Counted from the first letter of the stretch, positions 27,892-37,800 are shown. The stretch: 64,000 bases of DNA from Actinomycetota bacterium (GCA_018268465.1 JAFDWN010000030.1:124001-188000), one strand, 5' to 3'. The notes: generated from the letters alone by a model not told the origin. Numbers and translations are program-made.

Positions 27892-28545
27892 ATGGTGCGC
27901 CAGGCCCGATCCGAGCTCACTCGCCGCAAGATCATCGCTTCCGCCGTCGATCTCTTCAGTGAAATTGGTTATCCCGCTGCGGGATTGGGCGATGTCATCG
28001 ATCGGGCCGAGATGACCAAAGGGGCCCTGTACTACCACTTCGACTCCAAAGCGGCGCTGGCGACGGCAATCATCGTCGAGGGCGGCACCGACGTGCTCGA
28101 CACGTTCCGAACGATCAGCGAATCTTCTTCCCCGGCACTGGAAAACATCATCCACGGCGCATTCGTCGTCGCCGATTTCCTCGCTGCAGATAAGCGGGCA
28201 CGCGTGAGCGTGCAGCTCCTCCGGGCGTTCGGGGGGTTCAACGAGGCAGCGGGCAGCATCTACGCCGCCTGGATCGACGAGTTGGCCGTGACGGCTGCCC
28301 GCGCGCGAGCCGAAGGCGACATCCGTCCCGACCTCGACCCGGCATGCGTCGCCGAGGTGATCCTGGGCGTGCTGCTGGGGGCGGAGTTGCTCTCGCACGC
28401 CAGGTCGGCCGATCTGCGCGAAGGGATGACCCGCGCGTGGGAAACCCTCCTGCCGGCCATCGCCAGCGACGATTCGCTGGACTACTTCCGCGAGTTCCTG
28501 TCGCGCGAGGCGCTGCGCCGATCCCCCGCGCTGCGCAGCGAGTGA
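27892..28545 (+). CDS. Second TetR-family regulator, ArpA/ScbR-like
   Basis: A 217-residue regulator with QARSELTRRKIIASAVDLF at the N-terminus and LGDVIDRAEMTKGALYYHF in the helix-turn-helix, very close to the signature of Streptomyces butyrolactone receptors. ATG 27892 has GGAGGAG 7 bp upstream and gives the family's usual length; ATG 27865 has no signal. The C-terminal ligand domain includes the conserved Trp region (IYAAWIDELAVTA). Tandem TetR paralogues suggest a receptor/pseudo-receptor pair, which is inference. Confidence 0.87.
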   Translation: MVRQARSELTRRKIIASAVDLFSEIGYPAAGLGDVIDRAEMTKGALYYHFDSKAALATAIIVEGGTDVLDTFRTISESSSPALENIIHGAFVVADFLAADKRARVSVQLLRAFGGFNEAAGSIYAAWIDELAVTAARARAEGDIRPDLDPACVAEVILGVLLGAELLSHARSADLREGMTRAWETLLPAIASDDSLDYFREFLSREALRRSPALRSE

Positions 28546-28556
28546 CAGTTACGCGG

Positions 28557-28958
28557 TCAGACCTCGTCCACCCACAACTGTTCGGTCAGGTCGTGAAATG
28601 CCGCCAGCGCGACCGGGTCGTCGCCGCGCAGTAACGCCGACTTGCTCATCTTGGCCCGCACGATGGACGAATCCTCGTGCACCAGCTCGACCACAACATC
28701 GGCGTTGGCACGCACCACAGACACCGCCGATTCGTCGGCGGGCAGCGCGTGGAATATCTGCGCGAACTTGAGCGACTGCACCACTTCGGCGGAGTAGCCG
28801 AGCATGTCCGCGAAGGCGGCGTTGGCGAACAGAATCGCGCCGTCCTTACCGATGGCCAGAACCGGCACGGGCAATCTCTCGAGCACGACCAGCGCAGGCA
28901 GTTGCTCGAGCAAGGCCATCGGTGTGAGGCCGTCCTGAGGGTTCTGGCGCCGCTCCAC
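28557..28958 (-). CDS. Small single PAS-domain protein
   Basis: A 133-residue protein that is almost entirely one PAS domain (PVPVLAIGKDGAILFANAAFADMLGYSAEEV-like core with GYS). There is no kinase, cyclase or DNA-binding output, so it must act through a partner. I chose GTG 28958, which follows GATAAT by exactly 7 bp and has no ribosome binding site, so it is probably leaderless. The longer frame to 29024 crosses that promoter. It is divergent from the DMT permease gene. Ligand unknown. Confidence 0.75.
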   Translation of the reverse strand: MERRQNPQDGLTPMALLEQLPALVVLERLPVPVLAIGKDGAILFANAAFADMLGYSAEVVQSLKFAQIFHALPADESAVSVVRANADVVVELVHEDSSIVRAKMSKSALLRGDDPVALAAFHDLTEQLWVDEV

Positions 28959-28965
28959 GCCAGCG

Positions 28966-28971
28966 ATTATC
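28966..28971 (-). promoter_or_regulatory. GATAAT -10 element of the PAS-protein gene
   Basis: On the minus strand GATAAT is followed by CGCTGGC and then the GTG start, the spacing expected for a leaderless message. Confidence 0.5.
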
Positions 28972-29061
28972 CCCCCTGCGCCGGTGTCGTGGACGACAGT
29001 CAGTGCAGCCGGGACGCACGCCACGTCACTGCGGCTGTGAGGAGCTGTCAGCCAGGGCGCC

Positions 29062-29067
29062 TAGTGT
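29062..29067 (+). promoter_or_regulatory. TAGTGT -10 element of the DMT permease gene
   Basis: TAGTGT matches TANNNT and stands 7 bp before GTG 29075. It is back to back with the promoter of the PAS-protein gene. Confidence 0.45.
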
Positions 29068-29074
29068 GACCTGC

Positions 29075-30007
29075 GTGAGTTCACGCGGCTGGGTTCTGTT
29101 CGCCGCGATGGGCGTCATCTGGGGCATCCCCTACCTGATGATCAAGGTCGCGGTCGAGGGTGTGTCGGTGCCCGTGCTGGTGCTTGCCAGGACCGCGATC
29201 GGCGTGCTGGTCCTGCTTCCGCTGGCGTTGTCACGGCAGGCGTGGATACCGGTGCTGCGGCATTGGAAACCGGTGCTGGTGTTCGCGTTCTTCGAGGTCA
29301 TCGCCGCCTGGGTGCTGCTGTCGGACGCCGAACGCTTCCTGACGAGCTCGTTGACGGGACTTCTCATCGCGGCGTCTCCGATCATCGCCACCGTGCTCGA
29401 CCGCGTCACCGGCGGTGAACGGCGGCTGGGCCTCGCCCGCGGCGCCGGACTGGGCGTCGGGCTCGCCGGCGTGGCGGTACTGGCGGGGCCCGAACTGACC
29501 GGCGGCAGCGCCTGGCCGGTGACCGAGGTGCTGCTGGTGGCAACGTGTTACGCCATCGCCCCGCTGGTCGCCGCGCGTTACCTCGCCGACGTGCCAGCAT
29601 TGCCGCTGACGACGGCCTGCCTCGGTGTGGCGGCACTGATATACGCCATTCCGGCGGCGCTCACCTGGCCGGACGCGCTGCCGTCGGCGCGTGTGCTCGC
29701 GGCGCTGGCCGGGCTCGCGGTGGTGTGCACGGCGATCGCCTTCATCGTGTTCTTCGCCTTGATCCGGGAGGTCGGCGCCACCCGGGCGCTGGTCTTCACC
29801 TACGTCAACCCGGCGGTCGCGCTGGCCGCTGGCGTGCTCGTGCTGGGTGAACCGCTCACCCCGTGGAACATCGCGGGGCTGATCCTCATCCTCGCCGGGT
29901 CGGTGCTGGCCACCCGGCGCACGATCGAGCACGCGCCGCCAACACCGACCGGGGACGCGGACGCCGGCCGGCCGATCGGCGGACCCGCATCGGAACGCCC
30001 TCGATGA
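29075..30007 (+). CDS. DMT-superfamily (EamA) transporter
   Basis: A 310-residue membrane protein with about ten helices arranged as two EamA repeats; MGVIWGIPYLMIK opens the first and the second ends in YVNPAVALAAGVLVLGEPLTPWNIAG, a hallmark of the family. EamA proteins export amino acids, nucleobases or drugs. GTG 29075 is chosen as a leaderless start behind TAGTGT; the frame is open to 29003. The last 30 residues are hydrophilic and Pro/Gly-rich. Substrate unknown. Confidence 0.88.
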   Translation: MSSRGWVLFAAMGVIWGIPYLMIKVAVEGVSVPVLVLARTAIGVLVLLPLALSRQAWIPVLRHWKPVLVFAFFEVIAAWVLLSDAERFLTSSLTGLLIAASPIIATVLDRVTGGERRLGLARGAGLGVGLAGVAVLAGPELTGGSAWPVTEVLLVATCYAIAPLVAARYLADVPALPLTTACLGVAALIYAIPAALTWPDALPSARVLAALAGLAVVCTAIAFIVFFALIREVGATRALVFTYVNPAVALAAGVLVLGEPLTPWNIAGLILILAGSVLATRRTIEHAPPTPTGDADAGRPIGGPASERPR

Positions 30008-30193
30008 TGACGAGCAGCTCCTGGTAGGTCAGCGCCATGACTCAGTGGGCGGTGCGTCGGCCAGGACCGCACTGCGTTCCTTCACGCCCGTGCATCTGCC
30101 GGTTGGTGGGGGATCCTCGACGCCACGGGTCACCACCTACGCTGGGCACAGCGCCGCCCCGCACCGGCGAATCCTGACCCCCGGAGACGGTCC

Positions 30194-31555
30194 ATGACGA
30201 ACCTCGACGCGCTGCGCCGGCGGGTGCCGCCCGGTGTCGTGCTCACCGACGCCGACCGAATCGAGCCATACCGGCGCGATATGACCGACCTCGTCGTCGC
30301 GGGAATGCCGATCGCAGTGCTGCGGCCGGCGAGCACCGCGGAGGTGTCGGCGATCTTGACCTGGGCCAACGAAACTCGCACGCCGGTGGTGGCGCGCGGC
30401 GCGGGCACCGGGCTGTCCGGCGGCGCCGCGGCGCTCGACGGATGTGTCGTCGTGTGCCTGGAGCGCATGCGCGCGATCCGCGCGATCGACCCCGCCAACC
30501 AGACCGTCGTCGTCGAGGCCGGTGTGATCAACGCCGACGTGAGCAAGGCCGCGGCGGGGTCGGGCCTGTTCTACCCGCCGGATCCGGGAAGCTACGAAAT
30601 GTCCACCATCGGGGGCAATCTCGCGACCAATGCCGGCGGGATGCGATGCGTCAAATACGGCGTCACCCGCCACAGTGTGCTCGGCCTGGAAGTCGTTCTC
30701 GCCGATGGCCGGATCTTGCACACCGGCGGTGCGACCATCAAAGACGTCGCGGGCCTGGATCTGACCCAGTTGTTCGTCGGGTCGGAGGGCACGCTGGGCG
30801 TCATGACCGCCGCGACACTGCGGCTGCGTCCCCTGCCGACGGAGACAGCGACGTTCGCGGCGACATTCGCGTCGCTGGAGCAGGCCGGCCGCGCGCTGGA
30901 GGCGATCCACGCCGACGGCGTCACCCCCAGCATGCTCGAGATCATGGACAACGCCACGATCAACGCCGTCGAGGACTATCAGCGGATGGACCTCGACAGG
31001 TCCACGGCGCTGCTGCTGGTCGGCCAGGCCGACGGCCCCGGCGCCCACGGTCAGGTGGACCGGATGCTGGCGTCTTGCACGGCGGCAGGGGCGGAGCTCA
31101 CGGTGGCCGCCGACGACCCCGCGGAGGCCGACCTGCTGCTGCGGGCGCGCCGGGCCGCCGGTTGGGCGTTGACGCAGCAGGGTCCGACCGTCGTCGAGGA
31201 CGTCGCGGTGCCCCGTAGCGCGCTGGGTGACCTGCTCACCGCGATCCCGCGGATCGGGGCCGAGTTCGGCGTACGCATAGCCACGGTGGGTCATGCCGGG
31301 GACGGCAACGTGCACCCGATCCTGTTGCTACCCGATCTCACCGATGGCAGCCGCACGGTGGCCATGCGGGCCGCCGACCGGATCTGCACGACGGCGATCG
31401 CGCTGGGCGGCACCATCACCGGTGAGCACGGCGTCGGCGAGTTGAAACGCCAGTGGCTGTCCGGCCAGCTCGATGCCACCGCCCTGGACGTGCAGGCGTC
31501 GATCCGACGTGCACTCGATCCGAACGGCATTCTCAACCCGGGTCGCGGCTACTGA
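30194..31555 (+). CDS. FAD-linked oxidase, GlcD/D-lactate dehydrogenase type
   Basis: A 453-residue flavoprotein. The N-terminal PCMH FAD domain has VVARGAGTGLSGGA and PDPGSYEMSTIGGNLATNAGG; the C-terminal FAD-linked oxidase domain has VGHAGDGNVHPI and TITGEHGVGELKRQWL with the metal/His motif. Members oxidise glycolate, D-lactate or D-2-hydroxyglutarate to the 2-oxoacid. The ATG at 30194 has GGAGACGG upstream. It resembles Rv1257c of M. tuberculosis as I recall it. Given two D-2-hydroxyacid dehydrogenases nearby, it may act on a similar substrate. Confidence 0.92.
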   Translation: MTNLDALRRRVPPGVVLTDADRIEPYRRDMTDLVVAGMPIAVLRPASTAEVSAILTWANETRTPVVARGAGTGLSGGAAALDGCVVVCLERMRAIRAIDPANQTVVVEAGVINADVSKAAAGSGLFYPPDPGSYEMSTIGGNLATNAGGMRCVKYGVTRHSVLGLEVVLADGRILHTGGATIKDVAGLDLTQLFVGSEGTLGVMTAATLRLRPLPTETATFAATFASLEQAGRALEAIHADGVTPSMLEIMDNATINAVEDYQRMDLDRSTALLLVGQADGPGAHGQVDRMLASCTAAGAELTVAADDPAEADLLLRARRAAGWALTQQGPTVVEDVAVPRSALGDLLTAIPRIGAEFGVRIATVGHAGDGNVHPILLLPDLTDGSRTVAMRAADRICTTAIALGGTITGEHGVGELKRQWLSGQLDATALDVQASIRRALDPNGILNPGRGY

Positions 31556-31571
31556 CGGCGAGATCCGCCGA

Positions 31572-31982
31572 TCACTGAAGGTGGCGCGCCCGGCGCGGGG
31601 GCAGCCGTTGGGGTCCGCGCACCGTCAGCGGCAAGGAGATGGCCGAATCCCCGGAGCTGATGCCGAAGGTGTAGCGGCCGTCGAACGGCAGCACCTCGTC
31701 GAGGCGGAAGTAGGCGAACCCGGCTTCGGCGTCGATGACGGAGTCGGGAACCCGGAACACCAGGTCGGCGGGTTCGGCGTCACCGGCATCGGAGGGAACT
31801 CCGATGGCGACCCGGACGGCCGGGTCGGCGGTGCCGTGGTCGGGCGCGGTCAGCACCACCAGGGTGACGTTCAACCGTCGTCCCGCCCCGAGGGTGTACG
31901 TCGCCAGCACGCCTCCCCAGACATGCAGCTTGTCGTCCACCGCCACCGCCGCCTCGGCGAGGAACGCACCCGTGATCCTCAT
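31572..31982 (-). CDS. Small conserved protein, DUF6941-like
   Basis: A 136-residue protein that starts MRITGAFLAEAAVAVDDKLHVWGGVL. An opening with AFL-x(2)-A and LHVxGG, then a beta-rich body, is what I recall for the actinobacterial DUF6941 family, of unknown function. ATG 31982 was chosen over the longer frame to 32039 because the family begins at this MRI. It is 47 bp from the PTH2-like gene on the same strand. Confidence 0.6.
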   Translation of the reverse strand: MRITGAFLAEAAVAVDDKLHVWGGVLATYTLGAGRRLNVTLVVLTAPDHGTADPAVRVAIGVPSDAGDAEPADLVFRVPDSVIDAEAGFAYFRLDEVLPFDGRYTFGISSGDSAISLPLTVRGPQRLPPRRARHLQ

Positions 31983-32029
31983 CGCGGACGCGGTCCCGCG
32001 GCGGGGCGACCGTTGCCGTGGCGGGCCAC

Positions 32030-32275
32030 CTACTTCCACTCCCAGCTCGCACCGGCGGTCAGGGTGCCGGGCTCCAATTCGGTGCGGCCGGCGTCGCGCA
32101 CGTGCACCTGCTGCGCCAGGATCTCGTCGGGCTTACCGCCCAGGACGATGACCGGGTGGTCGTGGTCGATTCCGTACAACTTCAGGGCCGCGTGCACCGC
32201 GTGCGCCGCCGCCTTGCCGCGCGACATCGTGATGTTGGTGTTGACGCGCACGACGAGGCGCTTCTCGGGCTCCAT
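32030..32275 (-). CDS. Small PTH2-fold protein (peptidyl-tRNA hydrolase 2-like)
   Basis: An 81-residue protein. LVVRVNTNITMSRGKAAAHAVHAA resembles the N-terminal strand and the GK-x-AAQ-x-HA helix of archaeal/eukaryotic type 2 peptidyl-tRNA hydrolase, but it is shorter than the 115-120 residue domain and has His where PTH2 has Gln. It may be a minimal, non-catalytic or substrate-switched member. The ATG has no ribosome binding site, while TACGGT stands 6 bp upstream, so a leaderless start is likely. Confidence 0.6.
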   Translation of the reverse strand: MEPEKRLVVRVNTNITMSRGKAAAHAVHAALKLYGIDHDHPVIVLGGKPDEILAQQVHVRDAGRTELEPGTLTAGASWEWK

Positions 32276-32350
32276 GCAGACACCGTAGCCACGGCGGCCG
32301 CGCCGCGGGAAGCGGTCGACGACCTCGCGGCATCAGCGCGGTAGGCCCGA

Positions 32351-32659
32351 TCAGCCGGGTTCCGCCGATGTCGGCGTGGTGGTGATCTCCGGGGTGGCGA
32401 CCGGCACGCTGGGCTCGGGTGGGGCGGCGCAGGTGGTTGAGGTCGCCGCGGCTTCGGCAGGAGCGACCGAGGTGTCGGTCAACGCGCACTCTGTCGATGT
32501 TTGCCCGGTAGTCGCCTCTGGAACGGTCGGTGACGGCACCGGTTCGGTTTCCGGTTGGGCCAGGCCAACGCCGCTGGACGCCACGCCGAGGCCGCCCATG
32601 GCGATCAATGCGCCAGCACCGATGCTCGCGGACACCAGTTTGAATTTCTGTGTTCTCAC
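32351..32659 (-). CDS. Small secreted Pro/Thr/Ser-rich protein
   Basis: A 102-residue protein with a signal peptide (basic start RTQKFK, hydrophobic core, cleavage probably after GLAQ near residue 35). The mature part is low-complexity, rich in Pro, Thr, Glu and Ala, with two Cys that could form a disulfide. GTG 32659 has GGGAG 7 bp upstream. The approximately 170 bp before the start fold into strong hairpins on this strand, suggesting leader-based control. No domain recognised; surface or cell-wall role is inferred from export. Confidence 0.7.
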   Translation of the reverse strand: MRTQKFKLVSASIGAGALIAMGGLGVASSGVGLAQPETEPVPSPTVPEATTGQTSTECALTDTSVAPAEAAATSTTCAAPPEPSVPVATPEITTTPTSAEPG

Positions 32660-32830
32660 GTCTCAACTCCCATTCCCCTTGGGTGAGTCACGCAGTAGCG
32701 CGGACCCCACGCCCGTCGGTTTGCCGACTGCGAGGTGGCTCCGCCCTTCGGGTAGCCGAGGCGGACCGAGGTCAAACACGGGACCGGTTCCGCGACACCG
32801 CCGACGGTGGGGCCATGTACGTCAGGAGCG
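32660..32830 (-). promoter_or_regulatory. Structured 5' leader, possible riboswitch
   Basis: Minus-strand RNA from here would form at least two strong stems. One is GTCGG-CAAA-CCGAC (32728-32715). The other is TCCGCC paired with GGCGGA (32765-32740), extended inside by TCGG-CTAC-CCGA. They lie directly before the ribosome binding site of the secreted-protein gene. Short blocks (GGAACC, GAGCCACCTCGCAG) loosely recall actinobacterial ydaO-type c-di-AMP leaders, but I cannot confirm a class. Confidence 0.45.
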
Positions 32831-32949
32831 GCATGCAGATAATCGACAGCGCATGCCCAGGCAGAGATGATTGACACCTGCGCCAATTTGCTGCGAAGCT
32901 GCCTGGACCGTGCGCCAGACGTGCTGCGGACGTTGAGCGGAAGTGCGTG

Positions 32950-34758
32950 ATGAGGCGACGCCAGTTTCTCGCCGGAGCAGTCGCCGTGCCGGTTGTCCTC
33001 AGCGGCTGCTCGCACCCCGCGAAACCAGCCGAGAATTCGGGTGCTGGACCGATGTCGCGGGTCCGCCCCGGACAGCCGGGGTGGCCGTCGCCACAAGACT
33101 GGAAATCGTTGTCGGATGGCCTCGACGGACGGCTTATCGAGGTGACGTCGCCGCTGTCGGCGTGTCCCGCCGACCCTGACGGATGCGCTCAGGTCTTTCG
33201 CGACCTGAAGAACCCGTACTACATCGGCGACACCGTCGCACTCACTCAGACGTCGGGCTGGCTCGACGCATGGTCGTCGACACCCAGCGTGTACGCGGTT
33301 GCCGCCGCCAGCACAGCGGATATCGTCCGCGCCGTCGACTTCGCCCGTGAACACCGTCTGCGGCTGGTGATTCGAGGTGGCGCGCACAGTTATCTCGGTA
33401 CATCCAATGCTCCTGACTCGCTTCTTATTTGGACACGTCACCTCAATACCGTGGCGGTGCACGATTCGTTCACGCCGCAAGGTTGCACCGGCACGGTCGC
33501 GGCACAGCCCGCTGTCACTGTGGGGTCCGGCGCGATGTGGATCGATGTCTACGATGCGGTGACGACCAAAGCCGGCAGGTACGCCCAGGGCGGCGGATGC
33601 GCGACGGTCGGGGTGTCGGGATTCCTGCTCGGCGGCGGCTTCGGCAGCTTCTCGAAGAACTACGGCCTCGGCGCGGCCGGTTTGCTGGAGGCCGAAGTCG
33701 TCACCGCCGACGGCCAGGTCCGAATCGCCAACGCGTGCACCAACCCCGACCTGTTCTGGGCCCTCAAGGGCGGTGGCGGCGGGACGTTCGGCGTGGTTAC
33801 CACGCTGACGCTGCGCACCCTCGAACTACCCCCCTACTTCGGTTCCGTCACCGGAACGGTGAAGGCACACTCCGACGACGCCTATCACCGGCTGATCACC
33901 ACGATCCTCGCCTTCTACCAGCAGCGGTTATTCAACCCGCACTGGGGCGAACAGATCCAATTCAACGCCGACAACACCGTCGAGTTCAAGATGTCCGTCC
34001 AGGGACTCGACAGCGCCCAAGCCCGGGCCGCCTGGCAGCCCTTCCTCGACACCATCGCCGCCGCCCACGACTTCACCACCCCGGAGCCGGTGTCCATCCA
34101 TCTCATCGCAGCCCAACATTATTGGGATGCAACCTATCTGCAGGCGAATCACCCGCAGGCAATCATCCACGACGACCGGCCCGGCAGCCCTCCCGGCAAC
34201 ATCTACTGGACCGGAAACCGCGAGGAGGCCGGGATCTTCCTCTACGGCTACCAGTCGACGTGGCTGCCCGCTGCGTTGCTGACCGCGCCTCGACAGCGGG
34301 CGCTGGCCGACGCCCTGTTCGCCGCGACTCGCCACCACCGGACCACTCTGCACCTCAACAAGGGCCTCGCCGGTGCACCCGATGCAGCTCGAGTCGAGAT
34401 CGCCGACACTGCTATCAATCCCGCTGTCAGCGATGCGTTCGCCTTGGCGATCGTCGCCGATGGTCAGCAGCCTGCCTTTCCCGATATCGCGAGCCATACA
34501 CCTGACGTGACCGCCGGCCGAGCAGTGGCGGCGAAGATCACCCGGGCGATGGCCGAGCTACGCAAGGTGGCGCCGGACGCGGGCTCCTATCTCAACGAGA
34601 CCGACTTCTTCGAAACCAACTGGCAGCAGTCTTTCTGGGGACCCAACTACCAGCGGCTGGCCGGCGTCAAGAACCGGTACGACCCCGACGGGCTGTTCTT
34701 CGTTCACCACGGAGTGGGTAGCGACCGGTGGAGTTCTGACGGCTTCACCCACCGGTAG
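32950..34758 (+). CDS. Tat-exported lipoprotein FAD oxidase with bicovalent flavin site (BBE family)
   Basis: A 602-residue oxidase predicted outside the cytoplasm. The N-terminus MRRRQFLAG is a twin-arginine signal and VVLSGC (Cys20) a lipobox. The FAD domain has His146 in IRGGAHSYLG and Cys217 in YAQGGGCATVG, the two residues that bind flavin covalently in berberine-bridge-enzyme-type oxidases, and a C-terminal BBE segment (NRYDPDGLFFVHHGVG) closes the fold. These enzymes oxidise sugars or alcohols and release H2O2. ATG 32950 is used; GTG 32947 is the only alternative. The next unit downstream encodes a cyclase/ATPase regulator and then a Tat-type heme-thiolate protein. Substrate unknown. 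Confidence 0.88.
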   Translation: MRRRQFLAGAVAVPVVLSGCSHPAKPAENSGAGPMSRVRPGQPGWPSPQDWKSLSDGLDGRLIEVTSPLSACPADPDGCAQVFRDLKNPYYIGDTVALTQTSGWLDAWSSTPSVYAVAAASTADIVRAVDFAREHRLRLVIRGGAHSYLGTSNAPDSLLIWTRHLNTVAVHDSFTPQGCTGTVAAQPAVTVGSGAMWIDVYDAVTTKAGRYAQGGGCATVGVSGFLLGGGFGSFSKNYGLGAAGLLEAEVVTADGQVRIANACTNPDLFWALKGGGGGTFGVVTTLTLRTLELPPYFGSVTGTVKAHSDDAYHRLITTILAFYQQRLFNPHWGEQIQFNADNTVEFKMSVQGLDSAQARAAWQPFLDTIAAAHDFTTPEPVSIHLIAAQHYWDATYLQANHPQAIIHDDRPGSPPGNIYWTGNREEAGIFLYGYQSTWLPAALLTAPRQRALADALFAATRHHRTTLHLNKGLAGAPDAARVEIADTAINPAVSDAFALAIVADGQQPAFPDIASHTPDVTAGRAVAAKITRAMAELRKVAPDAGSYLNETDFFETNWQQSFWGPNYQRLAGVKNRYDPDGLFFVHHGVGSDRWSSDGFTHR

Positions 34759-34818
34759 GCCCGAGATTGAGCGGTAATTGACCAGACGTACTCGATAAGC
34801 GGTGACACGATATGCGAG

Positions 34819-37800
34819 GTGGGAGTCAGCCGGGAAGGTGACGGTGGACGGACGGCCACAGAGCTGATCTGCCGTACCTGCGGCGCGCATGCCAGTTCGA
34901 CGGGCAGGTTCTGCAGCGAGTGCGGTGCTCGGCACGTCCAGGCGACCCGCACAGCCGCCGAGTACAAGCAGGTGACGGTGCTGTTCGCCGATTTGGTGCG
35001 GTCCATGGAGCTTGCGGCGGTCCTCGACATGGAGCGGCTGCGCGAGGTCATCACCGAGCTGGTGGAACGGTGCGCGAGGGTAGCGCAGCGCTACGGCGGG
35101 ACCGTGGAGTACACCGGCGACGGGGTGATGGTGTTGTTCGGCGCGCCGGTCGCAGTGGAGGATCACGCGTTCGACGCATGCCATGCCGCCCTGGCGATTC
35201 AGCAGGAGGCTGGCGGGCTGGCTAACGAGGTTCGCCGCCGCGACGGCGTGATGCTGCAGGTGCGGATCGGCCTGAACTCCGGTCGGGTGATCGCCGGTGA
35301 GGTCGGTGCGGGGTCGTCCAGATACGCCGCGACGGGAGAGACGGTCGGGTTTGCGCACCGGATGGAATCGGCCGCTCCGCCGGGCGGGGTGATGGTGTCC
35401 GAGTCGACCGCGCGACTCGTCGAGCACAGGGTGGTTCTGGCTGAACCGGAATGGGTGCACATCAAGGGCACCGAAGAACCCGTGCGCGCTCAACGGCTGC
35501 TGTCGATCGTCCCGCGTGATGACGTGGCCGGACGCACCGAGGCGAGCCTCGTCGGCCGGCGCTGGGAAATGGCGGCTCTCGACGCACTCATGGAGCGCGC
35601 CATCGGCCGGCGCGGGGGTGTGGTGAATCTCGTGGGTGCACCGGGCATCGGCAAGAGCCGGTTGGCCCGGGAGTCCGCGGCGCTGGCAGCCGGTCGCGGA
35701 GCGGACGTGTTTTGGGCATTCTGCGAATCGCACGCTCGCGACATCCCGTTCTCCGCCGTCACCAGTCTGCTGCGGGCAGGTAATGAAGTGGCCGACCTCA
35801 GCGGCCACGCCGCCCGTGTGAGAATGCGCCAGCAGATCCCGGACGCCGACCCGCAAGATCTGCTCCTGCTCGATGACCTCCTCGGTATCTTCGACCCGGA
35901 TGCGCTTCTCCCCCAATTGGATCCGGACGATCGTCGGCGCCGGTTGACCGCACTGATCACCATGCGCGCGCTGGCCCGAAGTACACCGGCGCTGTTCATC
36001 ATCGAGGATGCGCACTGGGTTGATCCGGTCAGCGAGTCGATGCTGTCCGACTTGATGCCAGTGATCCCGCGGACGTCATCGATGGTGCTGATCACCTCCC
36101 GACCCGAGTATGGGGGCGCGTTGCTGCGGGTCGCTGGCGCGCATACGATAACCATTGGCCCACTGGGTGATTCGGACATCACCGCGCTGCTCGGCGAGCT
36201 GCTCGGGTCGGATCCCTCGATCGGCGAGTTGGCGGCGGTCATCACCGAGCGGGCGGCCGGCAACCCGTTCTTCGCCGAGGAGATGGTGCGCGAGTTGGTC
36301 CAGCGCGGCGTGCTGGCGGGTGGACGCGGCGGCTATACGTGTCGCGCCGATGCCGCCGAGGTGAGCGTTCCTGCCACGGTGGCCGCTGCCATCGGCGCGC
36401 GCATCGACCGGTTGAGCGTCCCGGCACGGCGGACGTTGACCGCGGCGTCGGTGATCGGCGCCCGTTTCGAGGTGGAACTGTTGTCCGCGTTGGGTATCGA
36501 CGCCGCATTCGACGAGCTGCTCGGCGCGGAGCTGATCGATCAGGTGCGGGCGAGCCCCAGCGCCGAGTACGGGTTCCGGCATCCGCTCATCCGCGCGGTG
36601 GCCTACGAATCGCAGCTGAAATCCGATCGCGCCGAATGGCACCGACGCCTTGCCGCGGCCATCGAAAAGCGCACGCCGGCGTCGACGGACGACAACGCGG
36701 CGCTGATCGCGGAACATCTGCAGTCCGGTGGCGACCTGCGCGCGGCGTACGGGTGGCATATGCGTGCCGGCGCGTGGTCGGCGAACCGCGATCTCAATGC
36801 CGCACGGCTGAGCTGGGAGCGCGCTCGCGAGATCGCCGACCAGCTGCCCGCCCCGGATTTTCCCCACCCAGCTTCGCCCGCCCCGGACCTCGACGTCCTG
36901 TCGATGCGCATCGCCCCCCGCACCATGCTGTGTGCCACCGACTGGCAAGCCCGTGAGGTTCGGGAAAGCCGGGCCCGCTTCGCAGAGCTGCGCGAGTTGT
37001 GCACGGCAACCGGGGACAAGGCCTCGCTGGCAATCGCCATGACCGCGTTGGCCACCGAACTGCTGTACGCCGGGCGCGCGGTCGAGGCGGCGGACATGTC
37101 ATCCCAACAAGTGGCGCTGTTCGAGTCGATGGACGATCCCACCTCGGCCATGGGGTTGGCTGCCATAAGCTTCGTCAGCTGGAACGGTGTCCTCGACTTC
37201 GGTGCAGTGTTGCGGTGGTCGCAGAGGATCACCGACCTGGCCGCCGGCGACCCCGCCAAAGGCGCCGGTTACGGTGTCGGATCACCGTTGGCCGTCGCGT
37301 TGGCATGGCGTGGGACTGCCCGGTGGTGCCTGGGCCGTCCCGGATGGCGCCAGGACCTCGACGACGCGGTCGCGATTGCCCGATGCTGCAATGCGGAAAC
37401 CTTCTCCGGTGCCGTCGCCTGGACCTACGGTTTCGCAGTGCAGTACGGGGTGCTTCGGGCCGACGACTCCCTGATCAGCACCTGCGAGGACGCGGTGCAG
37501 ACTGCCCGCAATGCCAGCAGCGATCGGGCATTGGGCTTGGCCGGGTACACGTTGGCAGTCGGACTGCTGAATCAGGACGACGCGGGCGACCGCCAGCGCG
37601 GGCTGGAACTGATGATGCAGACCCGCGATATCTGGCTGCGCAAGCGGGGTCTGTTCCTCATCCCGGTTACCGACGTGTGGGCCGCCCGGGAACAGGCCAG
37701 GCGCGGCGACCGCGACATGGCCATCCGCGCAGTGCGCCAAGCCCTTACAGAACTGCGCACGGGATACCCCTTCTATACCGTCTGGGCTACCGGCGTTCTG

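Noticed and set aside
29930..30039. Minus-strand start at 30039 with coding-like first 20 codons
   Set aside because: The frame turns into Arg-rich sequence antisense to the DMT permease tail; no domain and no ribosome binding site.
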